DNA of 64,000 bases, taken from positions 25,451,300 to 25,515,299 of the forward strand of contig NC_067204.1 in assembly GCF_026262505.1 (NCBI RefSeq). Reading direction: 5' to 3'. Positions 9,269 to 15,835 of the stretch are shown one piece after another. The DNA comes from Trichomonas vaginalis G3 (lineage: Eukaryota > Parabasalia > Trichomonadida > Trichomonadidae). A program made the position numbers and the translations under genes. Numbering within the stretch: position 1 is the first letter of the stretch; each line of letters begins with the position of its first letter. The notes under the pieces are model-generated. The model saw only the letters and a list, made by a program, of their open reading frames with translations. It had not been told where the DNA came from and searched no databases.

Positions 9269-9330
9269 TTCCTGTTCTTACATACAAAATAAAAAAATAA
9301 AAAAAAATAAAACTAACTTTATTTTTTCTA
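9269..9330 (-). promoter_or_regulatory. Shared A/T leader cassette of accessory genes, second copy
   Basis: On the minus strand: AATAAAGTTAGTTTTATT, a long T-rich run, TTTTGTATGTAAGAACAGG, then the ATG context at 9268. It matches the leaders before 8565 and 11539. Confidence 0.5.
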
Positions 9331-9360
9331 TCTTGTATAAAAGATACAGTTATATCATGA

Positions 9361-9530
9361 AATTTGGTCATTTTTTTACGATTTTCATGTGTTTTAGGCG
9401 ACCCCTGTAAAAGTCGGGGTCGCAATTTTTCACGATTTTCATGTGTTTTAGGCGTTCCTCGGTTTTCCGCGGGTCGCAATTTTTTACGATTTTCGAATGG
9501 AATCTCTATCCTCGGTTTTCCGAGGGTAGC
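9361..9530. repeat. Three tandem hairpin units
   Basis: Three successive units each start with TTTTTxACGATTTTC and hold a stem-loop. GCGACCCC (9399..9406) pairs with GGGGTCGC (9417..9424). An imperfect GCG/CGC stem spans 9453..9478 with a CGGTTTTCCG core. CTATCCTCGG (9506..9515) pairs with CCGAGGGTAG (9520..9529) around TTTT. The stems differ in sequence but keep pairing, which suggests selection on structure or a mobile palindrome. The open frame over this region (9255..9677) is probably not a gene. Confidence 0.75.
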
Positions 9531-9585
9531 AAACATATGAGGAAATTCATGAAATTTGTTGCTGAATTCAATAAAAATATATTTT

Positions 9586-9784
9586 AGGTGAAGAGGTGAG
9601 ATTTCACCTCTTTTTTCACCTAATTTTTCACCCCAGTTATTTTTTAAATTTTGTGAAAACTCAACGGTTTGACACATGCCCTAAAAATTATTTTACTCAG
9701 AATTTTGTTGCTGAATTCAGCAAAAAATAATGTTTAGGTGAAGAGGTGAGATTTCACCTGTTTTTTCACCTCTTTTCTCACCTG
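9586..9784. repeat. AGGTGA/TCACCT palindromic modules, copies 1 and 2
   Basis: Two copies, 9586..9636 and 9736..9784, of a module made of repeated AGGTGA followed by repeated TCACCT, able to fold into a strong hairpin. Each is next to a GCTGAATTCARYAAAAA sequence. They lie directly downstream of the stop of the minus-strand gene at 9790 and before the leader of the next gene, which suits a 3'-end or insulator role. Confidence 0.7.
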
Positions 9785-9789
9785 TTATT

Positions 9790-10704
9790 TTATAAGCGTT
9801 TTACATGAATTGTACGATGTATATTTGAAATCCTAAACAGTTTTGTAGCTTCTATTTCTTCTGTCAGTACATCGAATGTTTTAACGATACCGAAAGTTTC
9901 TTTATACTTCTTCTTGACGTCAGATAATAGGAAATCGTCAGCTGTTGGATAGTTTTTGTTTAGAAATGTCAACATGTCCATTTTATCTTCTGCTGGTTTC
10001 TCTACTTCTTTCTTTAAGTCAGCATAGTCGTTTCGCATACGTTCTATCTCTTTGACGGAGTAGTTATATTTCCTCATTGCTGCTTTACATTTTGAACATT
10101 GTGGGTTCATTTTTGCGTTATATTCTGAAACCTTACCTGCTAAAACAACTAAGGCGTCAATTGCTCTCTTTAACTCAAAAGTTGCGGGTTTTATCTGTTC
10201 ATTCCATACCTTACCTCTTCTATCTTTATCTCTTATCTGCCATACACATTCAGCAACTAACGAAACAAAGTTGTCGTATGTCTTAAACTCCCCAGATTTA
10301 TATATGTCAGAGATGTTCTTATATACCATGTCGCAATCTTTGTCCATAACCTTATGGTTGCAATGAAAACCAAGGAATTCATAATTTACCTTTCGTATGA
10401 ACTTCTTTATTTCTACTGAGTCAGTTGGTTTCACTTCAATTTCGTCAAATTCGGGAATAGTGAGTTTTTGCTGCTGAATTTCAGGCAATTTGGGTAAATG
10501 GTCAATAATGTCCTGCATTTCATAAAGATACTGTTCATTTGTTTCATCCTGTGCGGTACAGTCTAAATTACTTGTTAACAATTCCTGCTTTATCTTCTGG
10601 ATTTTTGTTTCGAAAGTATATGAAGAAGGAATGAAGTTTTTCATCTCTACCAACATAGATGTTGGATTCATGACTAACGAGTTTGGTGCTGTAGTTGCTA
10701 ACAT
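9790..10704 (-). CDS. Maverick accessory protein, unknown function
   Basis: A 304-residue, mostly helical protein with two cysteine-containing sites (FHCNHK with a later DKDC, and CSKC about residue 200), followed by a coiled-coil-like K, E, R, D segment. It has a leader related to those of the KilA-N and T5orf172 neighbours and an AGGTGA hairpin after its stop, so it belongs to the same accessory series. I recognise no domain; the CxxC may bind zinc. It looks whole. Confidence 0.6.
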   Translation of the reverse strand: MLATTAPNSLVMNPTSMLVEMKNFIPSSYTFETKIQKIKQELLTSNLDCTAQDETNEQYLYEMQDIIDHLPKLPEIQQQKLTIPEFDEIEVKPTDSVEIKKFIRKVNYEFLGFHCNHKVMDKDCDMVYKNISDIYKSGEFKTYDNFVSLVAECVWQIRDKDRRGKVWNEQIKPATFELKRAIDALVVLAGKVSEYNAKMNPQCSKCKAAMRKYNYSVKEIERMRNDYADLKKEVEKPAEDKMDMLTFLNKNYPTADDFLLSDVKKKYKETFGIVKTFDVLTEEIEATKLFRISNIHRTIHVKRL

Positions 10705-10760
10705 GTTCTTACAATAAAAATAAAAAATATTTTTTTAAAAAAACTAACTTTATTTTTTAT
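10705..10760 (-). promoter_or_regulatory. Shared A/T leader cassette, divergent copy
   Basis: On the minus strand: AATAAAGTTAGTTTTTTTAA, more T-rich sequence, then TTATTGTAAGAAC and ATG at 10704. It keeps the AATAAAGTTAGTTTT start and GTAAGAAC end of the other leaders, with a changed middle. Confidence 0.45.
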
Positions 10761-10786
10761 TTCGGGAAAATTCATGAAAATTCCTG

Positions 10787-10835
10787 AGGTGAGAAAAGAG
10801 GTGAGAAAACGGGTGACATCTCACCTCTTCACCTA
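10787..10835. repeat. AGGTGA/TCACCT palindromic module, copy 3
   Basis: Three AGGTGA-type blocks followed by two TCACCT-type blocks, between the stop of the gene ending at 10877 and the leader of the gene starting at 10704. It is flanked by AATTCATGAAAATTC on one side and a GCTGAATTCAAT box on the other, as in the other copies. Confidence 0.7.
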
Positions 10836-10876
10836 AATTATATTTTTGCTGAATTCAATAAAAATAAATGGTTCAT

Positions 10877-11539
10877 TTACTCACAATATTTTTTTACAAA
10901 ACGACCCCAAACTTTTAACTTCTTTTCTGCAGCTTCAAATGCTATCTTAGCGAGTTCATATTCTCTAAATTCTCTCTTTAAATCTTCTTGTTCCCATTGG
11001 TCTAGTTCGTATGGAGAGTCTCTATAACCAGAACATATCTCACGTTCATGTTCTATTTGTTTTCCGCACATTTTTCCAACTTCTTGTTCGAACAAAGGTT
11101 TAGCATTCTCTACTGTATCTTCGAGTTCTTCTTCATCTAACTTCTCATGAACTTTCTTGTCTATGGAGTCCATAATTTTTCCAACTGCTATGCAATATTT
11201 TGGAGAAGCCCACATTGCTATATAGTTTACAAGTCTTGGGTCTACATACATTCCTCTAACCTGTTTGATTTCATCAGGAATTCCTGCATGAATTTTGTAT
11301 AAAAAGCAACCCGCTGTTTTCCGCGGGTTGGTATATTCTTCACAAAATGCCTCAAAATACTCTTCCCAGGACTTATTTTCCAACAACCTTCTAAAGTCCT
11401 TCCTAAACTGCTGACACATATTTGTTGCATTTATATAACCATCCTTGTCTCTACGTAAGACTTCAATACCGTTATAAGTGCCTTTCGTGAATGTTTCGCC
11501 ATTATATTTGTTCGTGAATGTTTTTGCTTCGACTGACAT
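10877..11539 (-). CDS. KilA-N domain protein
   Basis: A 220-residue protein starting at the ATG at 11539 (MSVEAKT); the frame extends upstream without an ATG. Residues 15 to 125 give a canonical KilA-N domain: VLRRDKDGYINATNMC, then LENKSWEEYF, then GMYVDPRLVNYIAMWASPKY. A long charged helical tail follows. It is a DNA-binding protein by family, typical of NCLDVs and phages. A perfect 8-bp hairpin (CAACCCGC/GCGGGTTG at 11307..11330) is inserted in frame and encodes the NPRKTAGC segment in the middle of the domain. It looks whole. Confidence 0.82.
   Translation of the reverse strand: MSVEAKTFTNKYNGETFTKGTYNGIEVLRRDKDGYINATNMCQQFRKDFRRLLENKSWEEYFEAFCEEYTNPRKTAGCFLYKIHAGIPDEIKQVRGMYVDPRLVNYIAMWASPKYCIAVGKIMDSIDKKVHEKLDEEELEDTVENAKPLFEQEVGKMCGKQIEHEREICSGYRDSPYELDQWEQEDLKREFREYELAKIAFEAAEKKLKVWGRFVKKYCE
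11307..11330. repeat. In-frame palindrome inside second KilA-N gene
   Basis: CAACCCGC (11307..11314) and GCGGGTTG (11323..11330) form a perfect 8-bp stem with loop TGTTTTCC. The core TTTTCCGCGGGT is shared with the intergenic hairpin at 9453..9478, so one repeat family is found both between and within genes. Confidence 0.7.
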
Positions 11540-11592
11540 ATCTGTCCTTACATACAAAATAAAAAAAAATAAAAAAATAAAACTAACTTTAT
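11540..11592 (-). promoter_or_regulatory. Shared A/T leader cassette, fourth copy
   Basis: On the minus strand: AATAAAGTTAGTTTTATTTT, a T-rich run, TTTTGTATGTAAGGACAGAT, then ATG at 11539. It is almost the same as the leader before the other KilA-N gene at 8565. Confidence 0.5.
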
Positions 11593-11614
11593 TTTTATTT
11601 CGGGAAAATTCATG

Positions 11615-11663
11615 AGGTGAGAAAGGAGGTGAGAAAACAGGTGAGATGTCACCTCTTCACCTA
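11615..11663. repeat. AGGTGA/TCACCT palindromic module, copy 4
   Basis: A 49-bp palindromic module of the same build as copies 3 and 5, directly beside an ATTCATG box. With copy 5 it brackets a 25-bp tandem array between two accessory genes. Confidence 0.7.
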
Positions 11664-11698
11664 AACATTATTTTTGGGTCATTTACGCTCATTACGAT

Positions 11699-11801
11699 GA
11701 AGAAGTTTCGACAAAACATAAACGAAGAAGTTTCGACAAAACATTTACGAAGAAGTCTTGACAAAACATTTACGATGAAGAAGTTTCGACAAAACATTTA
11801 C
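11699..11801. repeat. 25-bp tandem repeat, four units
   Basis: Four units of GAAGAAGTTTCGACAAAACA plus TTTAC or TAAAC. The first three are contiguous and the fourth is set off by GAT. No gene frame is evident. It lies between two AGGTGA palindromes. Confidence 0.8.
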
Positions 11802-11824
11802 GATGAAATTCATGAAAATTCATG

Positions 11825-11873
11825 AGGTGAGAAAAGAGGTGAGAAAACGGGTGAGATGTCACCTCTTCACCTA
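11825..11873. repeat. AGGTGA/TCACCT palindromic module, copy 5
   Basis: The fifth copy, almost identical to copies 3 and 4, placed 37 bp after the stop of the minus-strand ORF ending at 11910. Confidence 0.7.
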
Positions 11874-11909
11874 AACATTATTTTTACTGAATTTAGCAAC
11901 AACTTTCTC

Positions 11910-12227
11910 TCAATTGGAGCTGTAGCATACTCTTTGCGTAAGCGGTTCAGACCTTCTTCGAACTCTTGGTCTCTCTTCGATTTGGATTGAGATTGGTAGT
12001 AATTTGGATTGAGATTGGAATTGCTGGAACAACCAAGGGTTGGAGCTGTAGCATACTCTTTGCGTAAGCGGTTCAGACCTTCTTCGAACTCTTGGTCTCT
12101 CTTCGATTTGTATTGGAATTGGTAGTAATTTGGATTGAGATTGGACTTGCTGGAACTGAGGTGCAGGGGCTGGTGCTTTAGGTTCCTCTGGTTTGGGAAT
12201 GGACTCAGTTGGTGGGACGTCGGACAT
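11910..12227 (-). CDS. Pro/Gln/Arg-rich ORF, second MSDVPP copy with internal duplication
   Basis: A 105-residue ORF from the ATG at 12227 (MSDVPPTESIPKPEEPKA). After a P, A, Q-rich part it consists of a 42-residue unit repeated twice, matching a 126-bp direct repeat in the DNA (offset from 11916 to 12042), with the core IEERPRVRRRSEPLTQRVCY. The N-terminal leader is the same as that of the ORF at 7027..7128, and again a tandem array lies directly upstream. Function is unknown and expression is uncertain. Confidence 0.45.
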   Translation of the reverse strand: MSDVPPTESIPKPEEPKAPAPAPQFQQVQSQSKLLPIPIQIEERPRVRRRSEPLTQRVCYSSNPWLFQQFQSQSKLLPISIQIEERPRVRRRSEPLTQRVCYSSN

Positions 12228-12256
12228 TCGTTTGTGGCTTAACCGTCGGACCACAA

Positions 12257-12591
12257 CGATAAAAATCTCTGCTCCTAGCAGTACTGCTACTGACAGTAGC
12301 AGTACTTTTACTGACAGTAGCAGTACTTTTTCTGACAGTAGCAGTACTTTTACTGACAGTAGCAGTACTTTTTCTGACAGTAGCAGTACTTTATCGTCGA
12401 AAACCCTCTCAAATTTTCCTTTTTACTGCTCGTAGCAGTACTTTTACTGCTCGTAGCAGTACTTTTACTGACAGTAGCAGTACTTTTACTGACAGTAGCA
12501 GTACTTTTTCTGACAGTAGCAGTACTTTTTCTGACAGTAGCAGTACTTTTACTGACAGTAGCAGTACTGCTAGTAGCAGAGATTTTTATCG
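12257..12591. repeat. 21-bp tandem array framed by 32-bp inverted termini
   Basis: About a dozen units of ACTGACAGTAGCAGTACTTTT (21 bp, some with ACTGCTCG in place of ACTGACAG) with one non-repeat interruption near 12393..12424. The outer ends (12257..12288 and 12560..12591) are inverted repeats of each other, CGATAAAAATCTCTGCT plus CTAGCAGTACTGCT, with a single mismatch. The unit itself is palindromic (AGTACTGCTACTG against CAGTAGCAGTACT). The whole is a compact self-complementary cassette. The S, T-rich open frame through it is a repeat artefact. Confidence 0.85.
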
Positions 12592-12598
12592 TCCAACT

Positions 12599-12718
12599 TT
12601 ACAAATGTAAACTCCTATCGTTCTATTTTCTTCACTAGGGTCTAACACCAAAGTAACCTTACAAATGTAAACTTATATCGTTCTATTTTCTTCACTAGGG
12701 TCTAACACCAAAGTAACC
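12599..12718. repeat. 60-bp tandem duplication
   Basis: Two abutting 60-bp copies beginning TTACAAATGTAAAC, identical apart from CTCC/TTAT at one site (ACTCCTATCG against ACTTATATCG). They lie between the 21-bp array and the tRNA-like sequence. No gene frame is seen. Confidence 0.85.
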
Positions 12719-12757
12719 TATGTACATGAAATTTCACTGCATAAAAGGAAAAAACCT

Positions 12758-12831
12758 GCGCGAATCGGGATTTGAACCGAGGTCTTCGACGCCTTTAACG
12801 AGGTAGCCCATACCACTGAGCTATGAGCCGC
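12758..12831 (-). tRNA. tRNA-like sequence, probably degenerate
   Basis: Read on the minus strand this 74-nt stretch has a tRNA D-arm (TAGCTCAGTGGTATGGGCTA, with GCTC/GGGC stem) and a T-loop (GGTTCAAATCCC) at the right distance, and GCGGCTC and GATTCGCGC at its ends. The acceptor pairs only partly (best alignment GCGGCTC with GATTCGC, which disturbs the T-stem spacing) and the anticodon stem cannot be drawn cleanly, with a TTAA-containing loop. I therefore call it a degenerate or unusual tRNA and give no amino acid. Confidence 0.5.
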
Positions 12832-12911
12832 TTACATATTCACAAAAATAAATTGTTTTCATGAGTTTTCTACGATGTTAGAAAAAATGTTATTTTCTAA
12901 TATCTTCACAT

Positions 12912-13772
12912 TCAATACTTTTTCAGCACTTTTCCGTAGTTATATATGAAAGACAATTCGAGATAAAAGTCATAGTACAATGGAATAATATGCTGCACAC
13001 CATTTGTTGTGAACCAAACTTGAAAGTCAGAGAAACTGTTACTAGGTGGTTCGTAGAATTTAGAAGCAAAGTCATAAAAGTCCTTACCAATACATAGAAA
13101 ACTATTGTTGCTTGAACTGAAACTTGCATGACACATAACATTTTGAGGGTCAAACACGTTTTTATAAACTGTCAAATCTGTTGGTGGGCGTATAAATTTA
13201 AACGGACCGTCAGGTGGTAATGGTTCGTTCTGGTTTAGTAACCGAAGAAATTGTGCCCAAGAACGTTTGTCTACTTCCCAAAATAAAAACTGTGTATCTC
13301 TTGGAGGGTTAATTTCAATCTTTTGAAATGAAACGGTGGAATTCATCTTGTTGTATTCTAGTTTCAGATAGTATGTTCCATTTAGTAAAGAGTCGTATTT
13401 TTCTTGAAATTCCCAATAATATTTGTTCATTTGAGTTTGAAAGTCATTTAGAGTCTTCTCAAGGTTTTCGTCTGAACGAATTGTAAAGATTCTCATTTCA
13501 TCAAATTTGTCTATTAGACCATCAGAACCTTTATATTGCCCATGAAAATATACTGCGAACATAAAAGCGTTCGTTCTTTTTGAAAACAAAACTCTTCTAA
13601 ATCCTATTGCCTTTGCATCTGAAGGACTTTGAAGCCAACGAATTGGATAGTCAAACCTGTAAGTACGGGATGAAATTTCTTCATCTGAAATATTTCTACC
13701 GGCATTTGTAAAGATATAGTCTAACGGTTTTGTATCTGCTACTTTTGTTCTTTGTTTTTCAACCTGAAACAT
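12912..13772 (-). CDS. Maverick paralogue pair member A, unknown function
   Basis: A 286-residue protein. It is clearly homologous over its whole length to the protein encoded on the plus strand at 18100..18948: shared TKPLDxxFTN near the start, YRFDYPxRWL, KAIGFRR, NVFDPQ/DVFDPA, HASFS with NSFLC, SDFQVWFTT, IIPLY and LELSFIYNY at the end. The composition is aromatic-rich and beta-like with no transmembrane segment. Two retained copies in one element, next to fibre and membrane-active-like genes, suggest a virion or entry role, but that is inference. It looks whole. Confidence 0.65.
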   Translation of the reverse strand: MFQVEKQRTKVADTKPLDYIFTNAGRNISDEEISSRTYRFDYPIRWLQSPSDAKAIGFRRVLFSKRTNAFMFAVYFHGQYKGSDGLIDKFDEMRIFTIRSDENLEKTLNDFQTQMNKYYWEFQEKYDSLLNGTYYLKLEYNKMNSTVSFQKIEINPPRDTQFLFWEVDKRSWAQFLRLLNQNEPLPPDGPFKFIRPPTDLTVYKNVFDPQNVMCHASFSSSNNSFLCIGKDFYDFASKFYEPPSNSFSDFQVWFTTNGVQHIIPLYYDFYLELSFIYNYGKVLKKY

Positions 13773-13809
13773 TTAATATATGTAAAAATATACTGTTTTA
13801 AAAAATGTT

Positions 13810-14394
13810 TTAAAATGGTATGCCATATAGCTTCTTGAATTTGTTGAGAAATATATGAACGTGTTTTCCATCTGTATCTCTAGTGCTTACATAAGCATAG
13901 CCTTCCTTAGTAAAATATACTTGTAATTTCCTATAGTTTACGCCGGTATAAAAGTAGAAAGAGTCCTGTTCTTCGCTATAGTAGTAAAACTCAAACGTAT
14001 GCTCGCCATAGTCTGTAATTTCAATTGTTTCATCTTCTAGTTCGTCGACAAATTCGAATACAATATCTCGAAATTTGCCTTTGTTCTTATTGTTTTCAGA
14101 ACATGTGACCCAACGCAAGTTCTCAAGTCTATTGTCGTTTCTTATACGGTTTATATGGTCTACAAAAGGTAAATTGTTAGGGTTTGGTATAAAATGAGTT
14201 GCAATGACAACATGTTTAAAATAGTTTTTTCCACCCATCCTCATCATAGCATATCCGTCATTTCCCTCCCATTCGCTTAAAACTCTTTTTGTCTTTTTGT
14301 TTCTAACTTCAAAAGGCTCACAACAGTGAATTTCATATTTCTCATCTAACAAACAAGTTTTCCAACGGTCTGTTCCAACAAACTCAGCGTACAT
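13810..14394 (-). CDS. HNH endonuclease with NUMOD4-like N-terminus
   Basis: A 194-residue protein from the ATG at 14394 (MYAEFVG); an upstream in-frame ATG exists, but the A/T-rich leader ends here and homologues begin near this point. Residues 5 to 50 look like NUMOD4 (W near the start, YEIHCCEPFEVRN, a GYAMMRM-type segment). Residues 60 to 105 carry the HNH_3 motif: ATHFIPNPNN, FVDHINRIRNDNRLENLRWVT and SENN. Such enzymes are homing or mobile nucleases of phages and large viruses. The C-terminal half is unassigned and beta-rich. A copy of the gene's first codons lies nearby (14578..14620). Confidence 0.75.
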   Translation of the reverse strand: MYAEFVGTDRWKTCLLDEKYEIHCCEPFEVRNKKTKRVLSEWEGNDGYAMMRMGGKNYFKHVVIATHFIPNPNNLPFVDHINRIRNDNRLENLRWVTCSENNKNKGKFRDIVFEFVDELEDETIEITDYGEHTFEFYYYSEEQDSFYFYTGVNYRKLQVYFTKEGYAYVSTRDTDGKHVHIFLNKFKKLYGIPF

Positions 14395-14465
14395 TTCAAA
14401 TAAAATAAAAAAATATTTTTTTTGAAAAATGTTTTGTTTTAAATGGTATGCCATTTCATATTTCA

Positions 14466-14637
14466 TCGTCTAATTTCTCATGAACTTTCTTGTCTATGTT
14501 TTGTTGAGACTTCTTCATCTAATTTCTCATGAACTTTCTTGTCTATGTTTTGTTGAGACTTTCTTGTCTATGTTTTCCCAACGGTCTTCTCCAACAAACT
14601 CAGCGTACATTTCAAATAAAAATAAAAAAATGTTTTT
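14466..14637. repeat. Patchwork of duplicated gene fragments
   Basis: Two copies of a roughly 46-bp sequence (TCTAATTTCTCATGAACTTT plus CTTGTCTATGTTTTGTTGAG) whose first part matches the KilA-N gene near 11137..11164 (the KKVHEKLDEE coding part). They are followed by a copy of the HNH gene start and its leader (CCAACGGTCT to TCAAATAAAA, compare 14371..14410). It appears to be a junk patch assembled from two neighbouring genes. Confidence 0.7.
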
Positions 14638-15222
14638 TTACTTTACATAACCTCCTGCTACCATAAGCCTTTGACGCCAACCCATACCAGCTAATGAAGG
14701 TTGACTTGGTTTAGTTTGGAAACTAAACTTTGGTTTTGGTTTATCTTCAGTTTTTGGTTTTTCTTCTTCTATCTGTTTTTCGTCACTTTTCGGTTCCTCT
14801 GACTTTACCTCACCTGCAGGTATGGTTGTGTCGTCAACATCTTCATAAATATCATATGCCATTTGTTTTTGTTTTCCTTTCAACTTTTTGTGTTTGTTGT
14901 AAAGTTTAGAATATTTCGACTCTAAGTCAATGAGATGTTCTATAATGAACTGTTGGTCAGTGAAGTAAACTTTTCCATCTGTTGTCTCGAAAGCTCCTTC
15001 AGACTTCAATATTTTATTTGTGAGAGTCTGTTTCTTTTTTGAGATACTAGCCGTTCCATTTCTATGAAAAGTGACTTTATAGTTAGGGTTTGTATTTCCA
15101 GACCTGGCACTTTCTATTATTGAATTTTTCTCTTCATCTGTAAGTTCTTTGACAGGTTTTGACAATGGTTCTGAACTTTTTGTTTGTGGTGTCAAATCTA
15201 CCGTTTCAACTTCTTCGGTCAT
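14638..15222 (-). CDS. Maverick protein, unknown, low-complexity ends
   Basis: A 194-residue protein. An acidic, T, S, P-rich N-terminus is followed by a central region (residues 30 to 115) with a coiled-coil-like segment (LIDLESKYSKLYNKHKKLKGK). The tail is P, E, K-rich, ending in GMGWRQRLMVAGGYVK. The leader TTTTTACTGAGATGAA before its ATG is the same as that of the small gene starting at 15397, so the two share control signals. A scaffold or minor virion role is possible only by analogy. Confidence 0.55.
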   Translation of the reverse strand: MTEEVETVDLTPQTKSSEPLSKPVKELTDEEKNSIIESARSGNTNPNYKVTFHRNGTASISKKKQTLTNKILKSEGAFETTDGKVYFTDQQFIIEHLIDLESKYSKLYNKHKKLKGKQKQMAYDIYEDVDDTTIPAGEVKSEEPKSDEKQIEEEKPKTEDKPKPKFSFQTKPSQPSLAGMGWRQRLMVAGGYVK

Positions 15223-15241
15223 TTCATCTCAGTAAAAAATT

Positions 15242-15397
15242 TTAGTTTGGTTTGTTTTCAACTGGTTGTTGTTGTTTTTTAAGTCGGTCTAAAACTTCCT
15301 GAGGTATAGGAAGAACTTGACAAACACGTGGTGGTGTAACTGCTGGAAGTCGACAAATCCATCTTGAACACATTTGTCTTAAAGCTGTATTGTTCAT
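15242..15397 (-). CDS. Small 51-residue Maverick ORF
   Basis: It begins MNNTALRQMCSRWICRLP and ends with a Q, P, N-rich tail. It has the same TTTTTACTGAGATGAA leader directly before the ATG as its downstream neighbour, lies 19 bp after the previous gene and 19 bp before the next, and keeps the same strand. Its tight packing and shared leader support a real gene. Function is unknown. Confidence 0.5.
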   Translation of the reverse strand: MNNTALRQMCSRWICRLPAVTPPRVCQVLPIPQEVLDRLKKQQQPVENKPN

Positions 15398-15416
15398 TTC
15401 ATCTCAGTAAAAAACT

Positions 15417-15818
15417 TTACATTCCCCAAGTTTGAGGTGGTTGAGGTTGGTTGTTGTTTACCCACTGTTGTGCATGGTTATATCCTCTGTTAAAGAATCT
15501 TTCACCTTGGTCCATATAGTGCCCTGCTTGGTTATAGTAGTCATTTGCTTTGTTATAGTAGTTTCCTGCTTGTCTTCCTACATTGTCCATCCATCCTTGA
15601 ACTTTTCCTCTTGTTTCAGGATTTGGAATAAGATTTGCTGCATCTCGTGCTACATCCCAACCTTTCTGTACAGTTTGTATAATAGGTTGTGCTTTCTCTT
15701 TCAGTATACCTAATGTACTCAAAATCTTCCTTCCAACTCCAAATACACCTCTGGCTATTGTTCCCACTGCGGGCAAAAATCTGGATGCAACTCCTGCTAA
15801 TGCGCCAAATAAACCCAT
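15417..15818 (-). CDS. Short MG-start amphipathic virion-like protein
   Basis: A 133-residue protein. It begins MGLFGALAGVASRFLPAVG, a Gly/Ala-rich amphipathic stretch reminiscent of membrane-active or minor capsid proteins (adenovirus pVI-like in style, not in proven homology). It continues with a helical middle and a Y, N, Q, G-rich tail (repeated NYYNKA/DYYNQA). The N-terminal Gly could be acylated. A second MG-start protein of similar style is encoded at 18953..19195. It is divergent from the integrase gene across 17 bp. It looks whole. Confidence 0.55.
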   Translation of the reverse strand: MGLFGALAGVASRFLPAVGTIARGVFGVGRKILSTLGILKEKAQPIIQTVQKGWDVARDAANLIPNPETRGKVQGWMDNVGRQAGNYYNKANDYYNQAGHYMDQGERFFNRGYNHAQQWVNNNQPQPPQTWGM

Positions 15819-15835
15819 TTCTTATGGGTTAAAAA

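Noticed and set aside
9255-9677. A 140-residue minus-strand open frame
   Set aside because: It is made of the hairpin repeats and AGGTGA module, has ENREKL-like repeats only because of the shared DNA repeat, and overlaps a leader cassette and the neighbouring gene start.
12193-12435. Ser/Thr-rich plus-strand frame
   Set aside because: It is translation of the 21-bp repeat (TDSSSTF units) running antisense into the MSDVPP ORF.
7139-12591. CRISPR-like arrays
   Set aside because: Repeats are directly tandem without unique spacers and the genome is eukaryotic, so a CRISPR call is not tenable.
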